Source: Hofstenia miamia | Taxonomy: Eukaryota; Xenacoelomorpha; Acoela | DNA length: 64,000 nucleotides | Direction of reading: 5' to 3' | NCBI GenBank assembly: GCA_004352715.1 | Contig: SCFE01000066.1 | Location: 572,276-636,275, forward strand | In this document: positions 39,001 to 49,900 of the stretch, piece after piece | Layout of the letters: the number at the start of each line of letters is the position of its first letter | Position numbering within the stretch: the first letter of the stretch is position 1 | The notes under the pieces: generated by a model | The model's input: only the letters and a program-made list of their open reading frames with translations | Database searches by the model: none | What the model was told of the DNA's origin: nothing | Translations under genes and position numbers: made by a program

Positions 39001-42000
39001 GATTTTCTCACTGAAACGCGCATAATTGAAACAAAGTAAATATTAATGAATAAGATAGACATTTTCGCAGGAGAAAACTGAAAAATATGCATATACATAC
39101 GCAATTTCATATTTTCAAGTAGGCATGTATGTGTAATGCACATAAAGCATGCATTTCTCAATCTATACATTTTCAATCTCAAAACATGATTGAGGGAAAT
39201 TTTAATATATTAACCTTATTTCCAATTATCATGCCAACTGCGAATTTCGGAATTTGAATTTCAATATATGGCGGAGCACCGCCATCTTCGCATATCATAT
39301 GCATCACCATTTCTTGAGCTTTCTTAACTTGCTGTGGGGTGCCATAAATTTTGAGTGGTTTATCAATGCCTGTGTTAGCAGTGCAGTCTTGAATTAAATT
39401 CATCCTCGCTCCAGATTCCGCCATCATTTGCTTGACAGTGGAACCAGCAGTTCCAATAATCATACCAGCTTTTCCTAAAATTAATTTTCACATACAATGG
39501 AGTAAATTTATTAATGAAAAATTTTTAAAAGGAAAAGTATTCAAAATTTCCGATACGCCAAGGCATATTATATATCCACTAACTAAAGTGAACATTTGTT
39601 TATTACATTTGTTTATAAAAGAAAATTATTGCGACATTTGACGTATACAAATTTTATACATTTAACAAGTATACAAACTGGATTCGAAAACACAAGCTAC
39701 TGTATATATTCATTCACGTATCACGCAACTCCAATTTTTATTCATGGAAATGGATATCATTTATTTCGAGTATCATGCGAGTTCCCTCCTTTTTTGATGA
39801 GGATAGACAAATACTGAATCTAATTAAATTAAGAAAAATATGATAAGAAAGGTGCTAATCAATATACGTAGTTGTATGGATCATTATATATTATTGCAAA
39901 AACAAATTTCTGATAATTTCATTTGAAAATTATAATTTGTAATGCGTACCTACAATTGTTCAACTTATTAGTATATAATAATTCCAACTAAAACACGTTT
40001 ACCATACAAACGAAACTGATTTTCATTTAACTATTAGAAAAATACAAGATTGAGTCGATATTTCGAATTATGCTTTACAAAACTCCTAACACTAACAAAG
40101 CGATGTCCTTAGTTTGATACCAGGGTTGGTCGAATTTTTATGAAAAAAAACGTTTTAAACGTATTCTATGCCAAATTACAAATTTGTTTTTTTTAGTTTT
40201 ATACTAAATTGTTGAATTTAATCTACAAATACAAAGAAAAACAGGTTTTTGTTGGTCCCCTTGTTGGTCGGACCGTGTATTTTTATAGAAATTATGGTTT
40301 TCATTATTTTAACTATATATACCTATCCTCACCGTCTTTATCTGTACGAGAAAACCATATGATACATGCGTCTGTGCAACCTTTACAATTAATAGAAACA
40401 GCGAAAAATGTAGGCGCACAATCTTTTTACGTTTTTTATAAGAACTGTTTAAAACACATTGCTATACACAACCAATCTGCATCAGACACGGCTGTCTAAA
40501 AACAACTGCTAAGAATTCTAAAGATAAGATTTAAGCAGAACACCAGAGAACACTGTTAATTGATTAGTTGAAAGTGAGAATAGAAGTTATTCACTACATG
40601 AAGCATTGTCGACTCAGCAAAAGAGGTACGATGATGCCAACATTGAAATTACCCTAGCTTTAAACAAGATCCAAGAATTACAGATATTTCGATACTCGCT
40701 ATATCGCATTAGGACAAGACTCAGACTAATATGTTGGAAATCAACCCGTATCTCTAAAGCCAACAGTGTTTAGCGTATTTAATAACTAAACAAGGAAGAA
40801 AACGTTTTACTTAATAACGCGCTATTTATACAGAAGCTCATCATTTTCGGGGTGGAGTTAGTACTGAAACTTACACCGCAGTCACTCATCACTAACTAAA
40901 TCTAGATTTAGAAAAGAAAAAAATAGTTTGCCTCCAATTCTAAAAAAATCACACCTGTCTATATTGCCCCATATACTTCATTGGCTACAACCAGGAAAGG
41001 CATTAGTGCGCATGGAGCCGCGGACAAAACAACCTATAAGCAGGATTCAAAACGAACACCAACAAAATACCTCTAATTAAAATATGACTTTCGGACACTA
41101 ATTTATCAGTTGTTAAAATATCCCTATAACTAGCACAATGATATTTACAAAATTACGTGGTCTGGGTCGACGTGGATCTTACGAGCAAAATTGACCAATA
41201 GACTAGGTCAAAAAAATTCGAAATTTGGTTTTCAATTGATATTGGGACCACCACAAGAAATGCGTAAATAGCAAAACAGTATTCAAATCATTATGCCAAA
41301 ACTGGTGTTTTTAATGTGTTTAACTATTATTAGTTTTAAGATTAGACAGTGATTCTGTATCTGAAAACTGGACGTTTGTAAATAAATGAAATCTATCGCA
41401 AGAATACAATTTTATAACAAAAAACTCAAATTTCTTGAATAAAAATGAAAAATATAATGCAAGCTTACTGGTGTTACAGTAAATTTTGTAGCAATTTGTT
41501 TAAATGCTTTGATTTCCTAAAACTATTGACCATTTTATATGAAAAGAAATAATATCCTAAAGAACACTAAGCCACTAGAGTTTTCTCAACTCTAGATTCG
41601 CAGTGATGTACTATTTCTTGCAGTAATCCTGCAGTTTTGCTAACTGCATATTTCTAATTCCTTCTTTGCAAAATATTGAGTGTCTAGCATTTGAAACTAG
41701 AGGAATGCTTAATCAAAGCTATACAAAATGACACGCACAACAAATGCAGAGCGATGCAAAAAATACAGATAGAAACATCAAGAATTTTACAGAAAACGAG
41801 ATGCACTCCATAAGCAAAAGAAAATAGTTGAAACAAGAAAAGATAAGAAAACGTAAAAAAACAAGAGTAGACAAAGAATTAGAAATCAGGTAGTAGAAGT
41901 AACTAATGAATCAACACCATCTTTTTCTAGCACTTCATCTCAGTTTAGTTATGCTTCTACAAAATCGCGTTCACTCATAAATGTGTTTAACTTCTTGCCT

Positions 42001-45000
42001 AAAAGTCCAAGAAGGAAATGAAATTGTAGGTGAATTAACCACGAAGTTCAAGCTCAGAATTCAGTTGACAAAGTCAAAGGGAGGTAGACCAAAGGACATT
42101 CACTCAGATAATGAAAAATCATGGTTAATTGCTTTTGTTGATAGATCTGACATGTCATGCACAATTCCGGGGAAAAGGGATCATGTTTATATAGGAAAAA
42201 TGAATGACAATTCACAATATATTCAAAAGCGTTATCTTCGCTGGAGTCTAAATGAATATATGGGTCTTTTGAATTCGAGTGCTGATGTTGATTCATTTTA
42301 TTTCAAGTTTAAGAAAAACATCACCTTTCGTCAATTTTATGCATTTATGAAATCGCATAATGGTCTTGTCGTTGCATTATATGTGAAAATATTGCATTTC
42401 TCAAACAGGAAATAAACTCCAAAATCAAAAAGGAGTATAAAATACCTTGTAAATGTGGATGCTATTGTAGAAAATTACTCATGTTCCTCTGCATATAAAT
42501 GTATGTTTTGATACTGTAGTGTCTGTGATGTCACTAATTTGGAAATAAGTCAATTTCCTGGCGAGTCTGAATCTGATTCTAATTCAACTGATAATAGTGA
42601 ACAAGAAATTGGTTTTTATGAGTGGTTAAAACCTGGAGGAAGAATTCAGGAAAATCCGAGTTCAACTAGGATTCCAAGAAGCAATAGACCGATTTAATCA
42701 AAATGTTTCTGTGTTGAAGGAACACATTTTTATCACCCGGGAACAGACGATATGCCCAGAAAGCTTAAAAGTGATCTTTCACAGAATGCTTTAATAGTTC
42801 ATGCTGATTATGCTGAGAGTTACGAAAACCGTCAACAAGGAGAAATTATGAGTGCCAATTTTGGACATGATGCGTTTTCTATATTTACTGCATGTTGTTA
42901 CCTTCAATCAGATGATGGTATTACAAATGAAAATTCAGAAGCTTCTGATCAATCCCGCATTGCTGCCTTTACATGTGTTGTTAAAGTAATAGAATTTGCA
43001 CGCAATAAATACAATATGTCTAATAATTTGAAAGTTGATATATGACTTAACATTGCATTACAATGAGCGTCATCATGGCAAAGGACCTATGGATGGCATC
43101 GGCAGAACCACTTTAAAATATGGTATTTCGTCATGTAAAATCAGGCGAAATCGTTATCAGCACGCCACGCCAATCTGCTAAGTATGCTTCTACCATTATG
43201 AAAAATATAACTTCTCTTTATATGCGCGTAGAAAACGTACTTCGTGAGCCAGATGATGTCGAAAATGCACAGTACATACAAGGAACATTAGAAACTCATA
43301 AATCGAAGAGGGATTTTATTGATGGTGTTTGTTTACTCGAGTTTTTTAAAATATTAACAGACAAGACAGCATTTCATCGTCAATGGCATCGAAAAGAATG
43401 TGATCCTGAAATCTGTGAGAATTAACAATTGTTTGGAATGAATCCTGAAAATACATGTGCATATTGTTTGGAATCATATGAGCTCTCTGATGATGATTGA
43501 TTGTGTTGCCCAGTTTGTCTACAATGGTTTCTTGAACAATGTTTGAAATAAATTTTGATTGTTGCAATATTTAATCAACAGTTTTTGCAAATTTTTTTAT
43601 TAGTGTTAAATAGTTAAATAATTTTCCTAAGAAATATGTCTATGTTGGATGGACAAAATTAGAAGTTTATGTTATAGTTTATGTAGAGTATGTTGTTAAT
43701 TACAAATTAAATTTTTGGATTAATCTACTTTTGATATTTTTGAACATTTTGTCCTTCCGACACAAAAAACTACTCCCAAATTTTCAATGTTGCAAAATTA
43801 GAAATTGCTTTGGATAATTAGTTTTATTGGTAAATACTTATCGAAGACATTGTTCTTTCACATAACGTATACTACCACCTAATTTACTTAACACTTTAGA
43901 TAGAAAAACATTAAACCTGCGTGTGAAAAATGTGTCTTATTTTATCCTGTCTATCTGACATTATACAAAAATTCATCATAGCACTTGGATTAAAAAATAT
44001 TTTTTCCAGAAAAAACAGTTTTATAAATGTTATTTATTGCAAAAACACACGTTCCAAAGTAAATGCTTTTTTGATAAGTTCAACAAAAGTATCGATTGTC
44101 CATCCGACACACATGAACAGTTTTGTAATATGCCGTGTGACAAGCATATATAATAAACCGAGAGTTATTAATATAACAATTAGGGTGGAACGAAAGTTCC
44201 CGGACTTTTTTTCTTATGGTTTTCTTAATTTTTATTTCTCATTTTAAATATGAACTTATGTTAATATGTAATGTTTACCATTAATTTTTCTTATAATTTT
44301 GTAACTTTTGCTATATAAAAATGCTAATTCTAATATATTATTGTTTATATTTTTCATTTCAATATTTNTAATATGCCGTGTGATAAGCATATATAATAAA
44401 CCGAGAGTTATTAATATAACTATTAGGGTGGAACGAAAGTTCCCGGACTTTTTTTCTTATGGTTTTCTTAATTCTTATTTCTCATTTTAAATATGAACTT
44501 ATGTTAATATGTAATGTTTACCATTAATTTTTCTTATAATTTTGTAACTTTTGCTATATAAAAATGCTAATTCTAATATATTATTGTTTATATTTTTCAT
44601 TTCAATATTTTAGAATGGCTTTTACACCTTCTACACATTTTATTCGTTCGTGTATTTTGTATGACTTTCACGCTGGGATCACTGCTGCTGCTAGTTTACG
44701 TCGAATTAGTGATGCTTTTGGAAACGGATCAACTTCAAAATCAACAGTTAACGAATGGTTCGGGCGATTTAAGAAAAAAGAATTTGACATTTCAGATAAA
44801 GCTCGGTCAGGTCGTCCGTCATCATTTTCGAATGAAAATCTGTCAGACGTAATTGAAGCCAATTCAAGCAGCTCATCGAGAAAAATATCTATGCAAATGA
44901 ATTGTTCCCACACAACTGTACTTCGCCATCTTAAAGAAATAGGAAAAGTGCCTAGATTGGGACCATTCGTTCCACATCAGCTAACAGAAAATCAGAAGAA

Positions 45001-46397
45001 ACGAAGAATGGATGCTTGCACTATTCTGTTGTCGGTCAGTCGAAGGGTCCAATGGCTAGAAACAGTGGTGACGGGTGATGAGAAATGGGTAATGCACGTT
45101 AACATGCCAAGTCGTCTTCAGTGGGTTGACAAAGGACAAAGACCAAGTCCGATAGTTAAACCTGATACTCATGGCAGCAAGGTCATGTTGAGCGTATGGT
45201 GGGACGTTGAAGGAGTAATTTCCTATGAATTCTTACCAGATAATCAGACTATAACCTCTGAATATTACTGTGAACAACTGGATCGTCTTCGTCAGCAGCT
45301 ACAAATAAAAAGGCCACACCGTTCTTCAGTGTATTTTCAGCATGATAATGCTCGGCCTCATGTTGCCAAACTGACTCAACAGAAGCTATTGGATTTCGGT
45401 TGGACAGTGATGCCTCATCCTGCCTATTCTCCTGATTTGGCTCCGTCGGATTATCACTTATTTCGATCGCTGGAACATTTTCTTAAAGGAAAAACATTTC
45501 AATCAAGAGACGAAATTTCAAAAGATATTGATTCTTTTTTCTCCCAAAAATCTACTGAATTTTTTAGAGCAGGAATAATGAAACTACCTGAACGATGGAG
45601 ACATGTTCTGAATGGAGATGGTGAGTATATAATTGACTAAAAGATTGTCTGTTGTGGCTGCTTTTTGTGTAAATATATTCATATTTTTATTTTTTATCTT
45701 TTAATTTTTCTGAAAATTAAAAAAAACACGTTATCAGAAAAGTCAATCTCATTATGAGATTCTAATATAAAAAAGTCCGGGAACTTTCGTTCCACCCTAA
45801 TATATATTTTAAGAATACGAACATTTTCACAACTTATTGCATAACAATCGATGTTGATAATTTGAAATACGAATTATTTTCAGTATTAGATGTAATAGAG
45901 GAAGTTAAAAATCAAACAATTAGTAAACATATTTGCAAGCTTACTTACACATTTGCACCATAATATTGTTTCAGTGTAAATTACTTTTTGTTTTTGTTGC
46001 TAACTAGTAGGTGCACTACAGATATAGAATTGATAAAGTGCATGCAACAATTGGCAACAGTTACTAATGAACGGTGACTAAAAATCGGTTGACATTTATA
46101 TATACATAATCACCCGCTAAATACGTTATACAATATATAAATTAACATCCAACTTGAACTTATTTCAAATTAATAATCACTACCTGCTGGTATGATGATA
46201 TTAAGAGTACAATTTCCTTTTTCATCCAACGGTAATTCATTGATTGATTCCAGTTTACTAATTTTGGGCTGCGGTTCACCACAGGTGCCACTATCAGAAT
46301 CATCTTCAACCTCAATTTTAACTACAACATCATCTAAATCTCCATCTTCCAATTTCCGCTTTATTCCACTCTGTTCAATATCAGTTTGTGGATCCAT
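36052..46397 (-). CDS. FUBP/KSRP-like RNA/ssDNA-binding protein with three KH domains, 6 exons
   Basis: Coding exons 46397-46184, 39474-39215, 37898-37575, 37087-36787, 36712-36540 and 36366-36052 join in phase to 528 aa; introns are 6709, 1316, 487, 74 and 173 bp. The N-terminus carries IKRKLEDGD, like the KRPLEDGD segment of vertebrate FUBPs. KH1 (about 64-133) has PAGKAGMIIGTAG and NTGIDKPLKIYGTPQQV. KH2 (about 140-208) has IPKFAVGMIIGNKGATINKL. KH3 (about 239-315) has VPADKVGLVIGKNGDTVRKL. These align with KH2-KH4 of four-KH FUBPs. Then come an N/R/S-rich stretch, a PPMPPMMPPMMPFGQPP segment, and four W/Y motifs (QWMKMYNQW, SWNECYKRF, EWMDYFSKM, AWKKWFQQY) like FUBP C-terminal tyrosine motifs. 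Known relatives act in the nucleus in transcription and mRNA turnover. ATG 46397 follows a TTTTCAG acceptor by 3 nt. Confidence 0.88.
38038..38443. mobile_element. MITE-like element in FUBP-like intron 2
   Basis: The left end GCCCTGTCTACACGATAAGT (38038) and the right end, in reverse complement GTCCTGTTTACACGATAAGT (ending 38443), are terminal inverted repeats. The left end is itself a hairpin: ACACGATAAGTTT … AAACTTATCGTGT within about 45 bp. The interior is non-coding. No clean target duplication was found. Confidence 0.68.
38595..38994. mobile_element. second MITE-like element in FUBP-like intron 2
   Basis: The left terminus AAAGTGTGTTCCCAC (38595) and the right terminus AAAGTATGTTCCCAC (reverse complement, ending 38994) are inverted repeats. 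A third, internal copy, AAGTCTGTTCCCACTATCGA, lies at about 38840, which suggests nested or partly duplicated elements. No coding capacity is visible. Confidence 0.6.
39475..41727. other. FUBP-like intron 1, left part, nothing firmly recognised
   Basis: At 40121 CAGGGTTGGTCGAATTTTTA looks like a lone hAT terminus, but no partner end was found. A 96-codon frame at 40209-40499 has no recognisable domain. Confidence 0.4.
41728..43551 (+). pseudogene. decayed DNA-transposon protein (DDE-type, unclassified)
   Basis: Read across frames, this follows a layout seen in uncharacterised invertebrate transposon proteins. It begins MTRTTNAERCKKYR. Next is KSKGGRPKD with SWLIAFVDRSDMSCTIPGKR and HVYIGKMNDNSQYIQKRYLR. 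The core has NALIVHADYAESYENRQQGE, FGHDAFSIFTACCY and SRIAAFTCVVKVIE. It continues with HHGKGPMDGIGRTTLKYGI (at about 43072-43130). The C-terminal Cys pairs CAYCLESYEL and CCPVCLQWF form a zinc-binding tail. The acidic residue after VHA and the HGKGPMDGIG block look catalytic, but that is inference. At least five stops or frameshifts disable it. It lies antisense to its host gene in the largest FUBP-like intron. No terminal repeats were located. Confidence 0.62.
44126..44610. repeat. mariner 5' end and flank repeated across a single N
   Basis: 44126-44367 is nearly identical to 44369-44610 (offset 243), with N at 44368. The first copy contains a second left mariner terminus at 44180 preceded by CAA instead of the TA target. 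This is best read as unmerged contig ends, with the real element starting at 44423. Confidence 0.85.
44423..45800 (+). mobile_element. mariner element, 1378 bp, structurally complete
   Basis: The terminal inverted repeats are a perfect 32 bp (44423-44454 and 45769-45800), beginning TTAGGGTGGAACGAAAGTTC. They are flanked by TA on both sides (44421-44422, 45801-45802), the mariner target duplication. It encloses one uninterrupted transposase gene and sits in the 6.7-kb first coding intron of the FUBP-like gene, antisense to it. Confidence 0.93.
44615..45640 (+). CDS. mariner transposase, DD34D, intact
   Basis: 341 aa, starting at the ATG in TAGAATGGCTTTT. An upstream in-frame ATG (44564) would add 17 residues unlike the family start. 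Two N-terminal helix-turn-helix units bind the termini (about 1-110), with the GRPSS linker at 67-71. FVPHQL (118-123) stands for the WVPHEL motif. The catalytic residues are D155 (VTGDEKWV), D244 (QHDNARPHVA) and D279 (YSPDLAPSDYHLF), with 34 residues between the last two. Length and motif order match mariner transposases (about 345 aa). No stop or frameshift. It catalyses cut-and-paste transposition into TA. Confidence 0.95.
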   Translation: MAFTPSTHFIRSCILYDFHAGITAAASLRRISDAFGNGSTSKSTVNEWFGRFKKKEFDISDKARSGRPSSFSNENLSDVIEANSSSSSRKISMQMNCSHTTVLRHLKEIGKVPRLGPFVPHQLTENQKKRRMDACTILLSVSRRVQWLETVVTGDEKWVMHVNMPSRLQWVDKGQRPSPIVKPDTHGSKVMLSVWWDVEGVISYEFLPDNQTITSEYYCEQLDRLRQQLQIKRPHRSSVYFQHDNARPHVAKLTQQKLLDFGWTVMPHPAYSPDLAPSDYHLFRSLEHFLKGKTFQSRDEISKDIDSFFSQKSTEFFRAGIMKLPERWRHVLNGDGEYIID

Positions 46398-46400
46398 CCA

Positions 46401-46977
46401 CTGAAAACTAAGAATCGAATCACAATTCAATATACTTATAAGTTTATTCACTAAAACACAAAATATAACTAACAAAAAATAAATAAATGAATACATATGA
46501 ATAATTAAATGTCAAATTCTATACAATCCTTACATAAAAAATACTATAAACGTGCTCTAAATTAGATTGTACAATGTCCCCCAAAAATACTTTCGATGAT
46601 AAACTACATTTGCTAAAGATAAAACTAAAGGGACTAAATTTACGAAAGAATAATTAAGTGCGACAGGCATGAAAATGCACTTCTTATAAACTAGGGGTTA
46701 TAATTTTCATTATTGATTAGCTGAAAGTTTGCGTTAATTTATTATGAAATAATCTCATAACGTGATTTCGTATAATTAATGCGGCAGACAATATATCATG
46801 AGAATTCATTAAATTATAAATTAACATCTCCCAAGTATTCCTTTCAAAATCAAGAGAGAATAATCAGATAAAATAATAACAAAATTATTATTGGTCAATG
46901 ACCGAAACAAGCACCAAACAATCATTTGAATAGCACCAGAAATTCATTAAGTGAAATCATTTTATGATAGAAAATGT
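46401..46977. other. spacer between TSG101 3' end and FUBP-like coding start
   Basis: Both flanking genes are on the minus strand. The right part should be the end of the TSG101 transcript and the left part the promoter or 5' untranslated region of the FUBP-like gene. The acceptor directly before the FUBP-like ATG implies either a 5' UTR intron here or trans-splicing. Confidence 0.4.
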
Positions 46978-46983
46978 TTTATT
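46978..46983 (-). terminator. AATAAA signal of TSG101
   Basis: Minus-strand AATAAA begins 12 nt after the TAA stop (46998-46996), implying a very short 3' UTR. Confidence 0.5.
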
Positions 46984-46995
46984 TACAATGTCAAT

Positions 46996-49900
46996 TTAAT
47001 GTGGAGTCATTTCACGAAGCCCTGCTCGCTGGCGTGCCTTCTGCATCAAGGCTCTTGTCATAAATTGCTTTCTAGAGAGCGAACGAACATTCTAAAAGTC
47101 AGTCAAAATAGAAACCTTAAAAGAGCTCACCTTTAGAAAAGTGTCGATATCGATTATATTTTTAGTTAATGCATCAGACAAATGATAAATGGTATCATCA
47201 ATTGCACATTCTTCGGCATAAAGATTTAGAATTCTTAAACAAACATCAATTGGGATTATCTAACACATACTTACTGTTTATATAAATTAGCTGAGGGATT
47301 AATTACATCTTCAATATCAAAATTTTCATTGTCATTTTTCATTTTCTCCAAACTTTCTTCTGCTAATGTCGTCTTAGCTTTTAAACTAGCAATATGCGCA
47401 TCCAATTCATTCTAAATTATTGATAAATATAATTGGCATAATTTATTTGAATTTAATATTTTACTGTATAATTTGCGAAAAAAATTAATACAAAGAAGTT
47501 TCTCTACGCGGAAACGTCTTAAAACAGTGAACCAGGTGATATGTACATAATTATTTGTAAGACTACACATTGAGAGCCTGTATACAGATGACGTCGCGAA
47601 AGTTGGATTTTTCACAAGTCAGACAATTTTTGCTGGTCACGGTGCCATTTTCAAAAACAGTTTCACTAGCTCCGAACAAGTTGTAGTTTCTAAGTCGGAT
47701 TTTCCCCTAAGTTGGGGTAAATTTTCCGATCCAAATGATAAAATTCCTATACAATTTCATTTCTATTTCGGATTTTGTCTGTCATTTCACGTGCCAAATT
47801 GAAACATTGAAATACAATATAATAAAGCCTTGATGGCAATTACACATATGTGTTTCACTTTCTCTTGAATAGTCCTCTGTGATTTGCTATTTCCTTTGAT
47901 ACTATTATTTCGTTTGATAATGTAGCGTCAGATGGTGCTGGTAGTTATTTATCGGTCAGATCCTGCGCTTTTTGTGTTTACCAGTGACTAGTTGTTTTCA
48001 TGTTTGTACATATTGTAAATATGCATTGTATATAAGACACCCAAGCATCTGTAAATAGAGAAATAGTTTAAACGTGTTCTCTTGTTCACTAGAATCACTG
48101 TTGCTCTAGTATATGTTCACCTCAGCGACCTTCTGCTTTGACACTAAGTCCTCTTGCAAAGTTCTCTCTAGATTCAACCCAGTGACTCTACAATAATAAT
48201 ACCATTATTTATTTACGTTTTTGTTAATCAAAATATTAGATAAGAGAACACTGCATGACCTACAATGCATGTACTACGGTAAGTAAATTACTGGGTCTTA
48301 TATTGGATAAGTCGTAGAAAATCCGACTTTGGCACAATTGGCCTAACTCGGAGGTCGCCTAAGTCGTAGATTTGTTTCGGAATTTGACTTCTGCGGAGTA
48401 TAAGGAAACACCTTTATCATATCGAATTTTATATAAAACACTGGTATCAGTGTGTGAGGAAAATACAAAATTTTGCAAGATGGCGTAGTTATTGGTAATT
48501 GCAAAAATCACACTTATAGAACGGATCCGAAGTAAAATCGTTGCACACTCCGCAATACCATTGAAGGCAGTCAATGCAGCGGGGAAAGTGGCTCAAAAAG
48601 AACGTCATTTTGCTAAGCAAGCTGGATAACATTTCTTTCAGGTCTAGAACTAACAGCTGCTTCAACTGCTCGTAAAAGATCGTCTTCATTGTAGCTTGCA
48701 TATTTTCGTTTGTTGTTCCACGAATGTAATTCCTCGGCATGATACGGATAACAAGCATAAATGGAATGTGCGCTGAATGTTTGACACGATGCTTCGTTAA
48801 CTCAACACTTACCTGTTCAAAGTTAGCTCGATGTTCAAACTTACAATATTGCGGAATGCCTTTTTTTACGAAATAATCCGTCGTTTCGAACCAATACTCA
48901 TAAATCTATCTTACATATTGTTTCATATATATTCTGCTCCTTGTATTTTAACTACCTGAAATTCTTCAAAATTACTTTTTTCGCAAATGTTAAGAAAAAT
49001 GCACTCTAAAATATATATAGAAAATTTCCAATTATAAATAATAAATTTGCATGTTTTCCAGGAAAGAGCGCGTGCTTATAGCTGATAGGAGGATTTCGTG
49101 TAAATCACTAATCATCTTCTAGTCTATGTTTATAAAGCATAAATCTATAATGCATGGGTAAAAATCAAGAAGTTACAACATATAAAAAAGTATTTAAAAA
49201 GCACATTATCTATGAAACACGTTAATATAACTAGAGCTCATGAACACTTACATGCTCTTTTTCTATTCTAGCTACCATTTCTTCTAAAGACGCGCTGCCG
49301 GCTCGTAGAGCTTCTTGTGTTTGACGAAGATTATCAATTTCTAACTAAATTCATTGATTACTATTGCACAAACAGAAATTATATTACTTGGCCTTGAACT
49401 TGAGCCTGTTTCAGCCGACGATTCACTGTATCGTTAATTGCCGATATAAGAGAAGCTTTAACAGCGTCATTCCCCAATTGCGAGGGTTGTTGTTGCTGTT
49501 GTTGTACGGCTGTTTGATATGAAGGCAGTACGGGCATATTTTGGCTCTAAATGTTTTGTCCTATATAACGTAATATTAATCAAGAAACTAACAGAATAAG
49601 GAGAATAACTTTGAGGAGGCTGATAGTAAGGTTGCTGCTGACCCATAACGCCTTGTTGGTAACCAGATTGTGGCATTTGTTGTCCCATTCCTAAATGTAT
49701 AACAATTATGCAGCACTTCTAAAACAAGGTTTGCACAAACTAGAATACATGCATAACTTCACCGGTTTTTCAAACTAAGAAATCATGCAAAAAATAATAT
49801 TCAAACTTTCGAATACAACCTTTATTTAGTCGAGGCAATGATTTCATACTGATAACCAACAAACTAGCAGTACTTGATAAAAAATTGGATTAGCACATTA

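Noticed and set aside
40121-40140. CAGGGTTGGTCGAATTTTTA as the left end of another hAT-type element
   Set aside because: No matching right terminus or repeat of the flanking TTTGATAC was found within 1.5 kb.
44564-44614. Upstream ATG extending the mariner transposase by 17 residues
   Set aside because: The added residues are hydrophobic and unlike mariner N-termini; ATG 44615 gives the family length.
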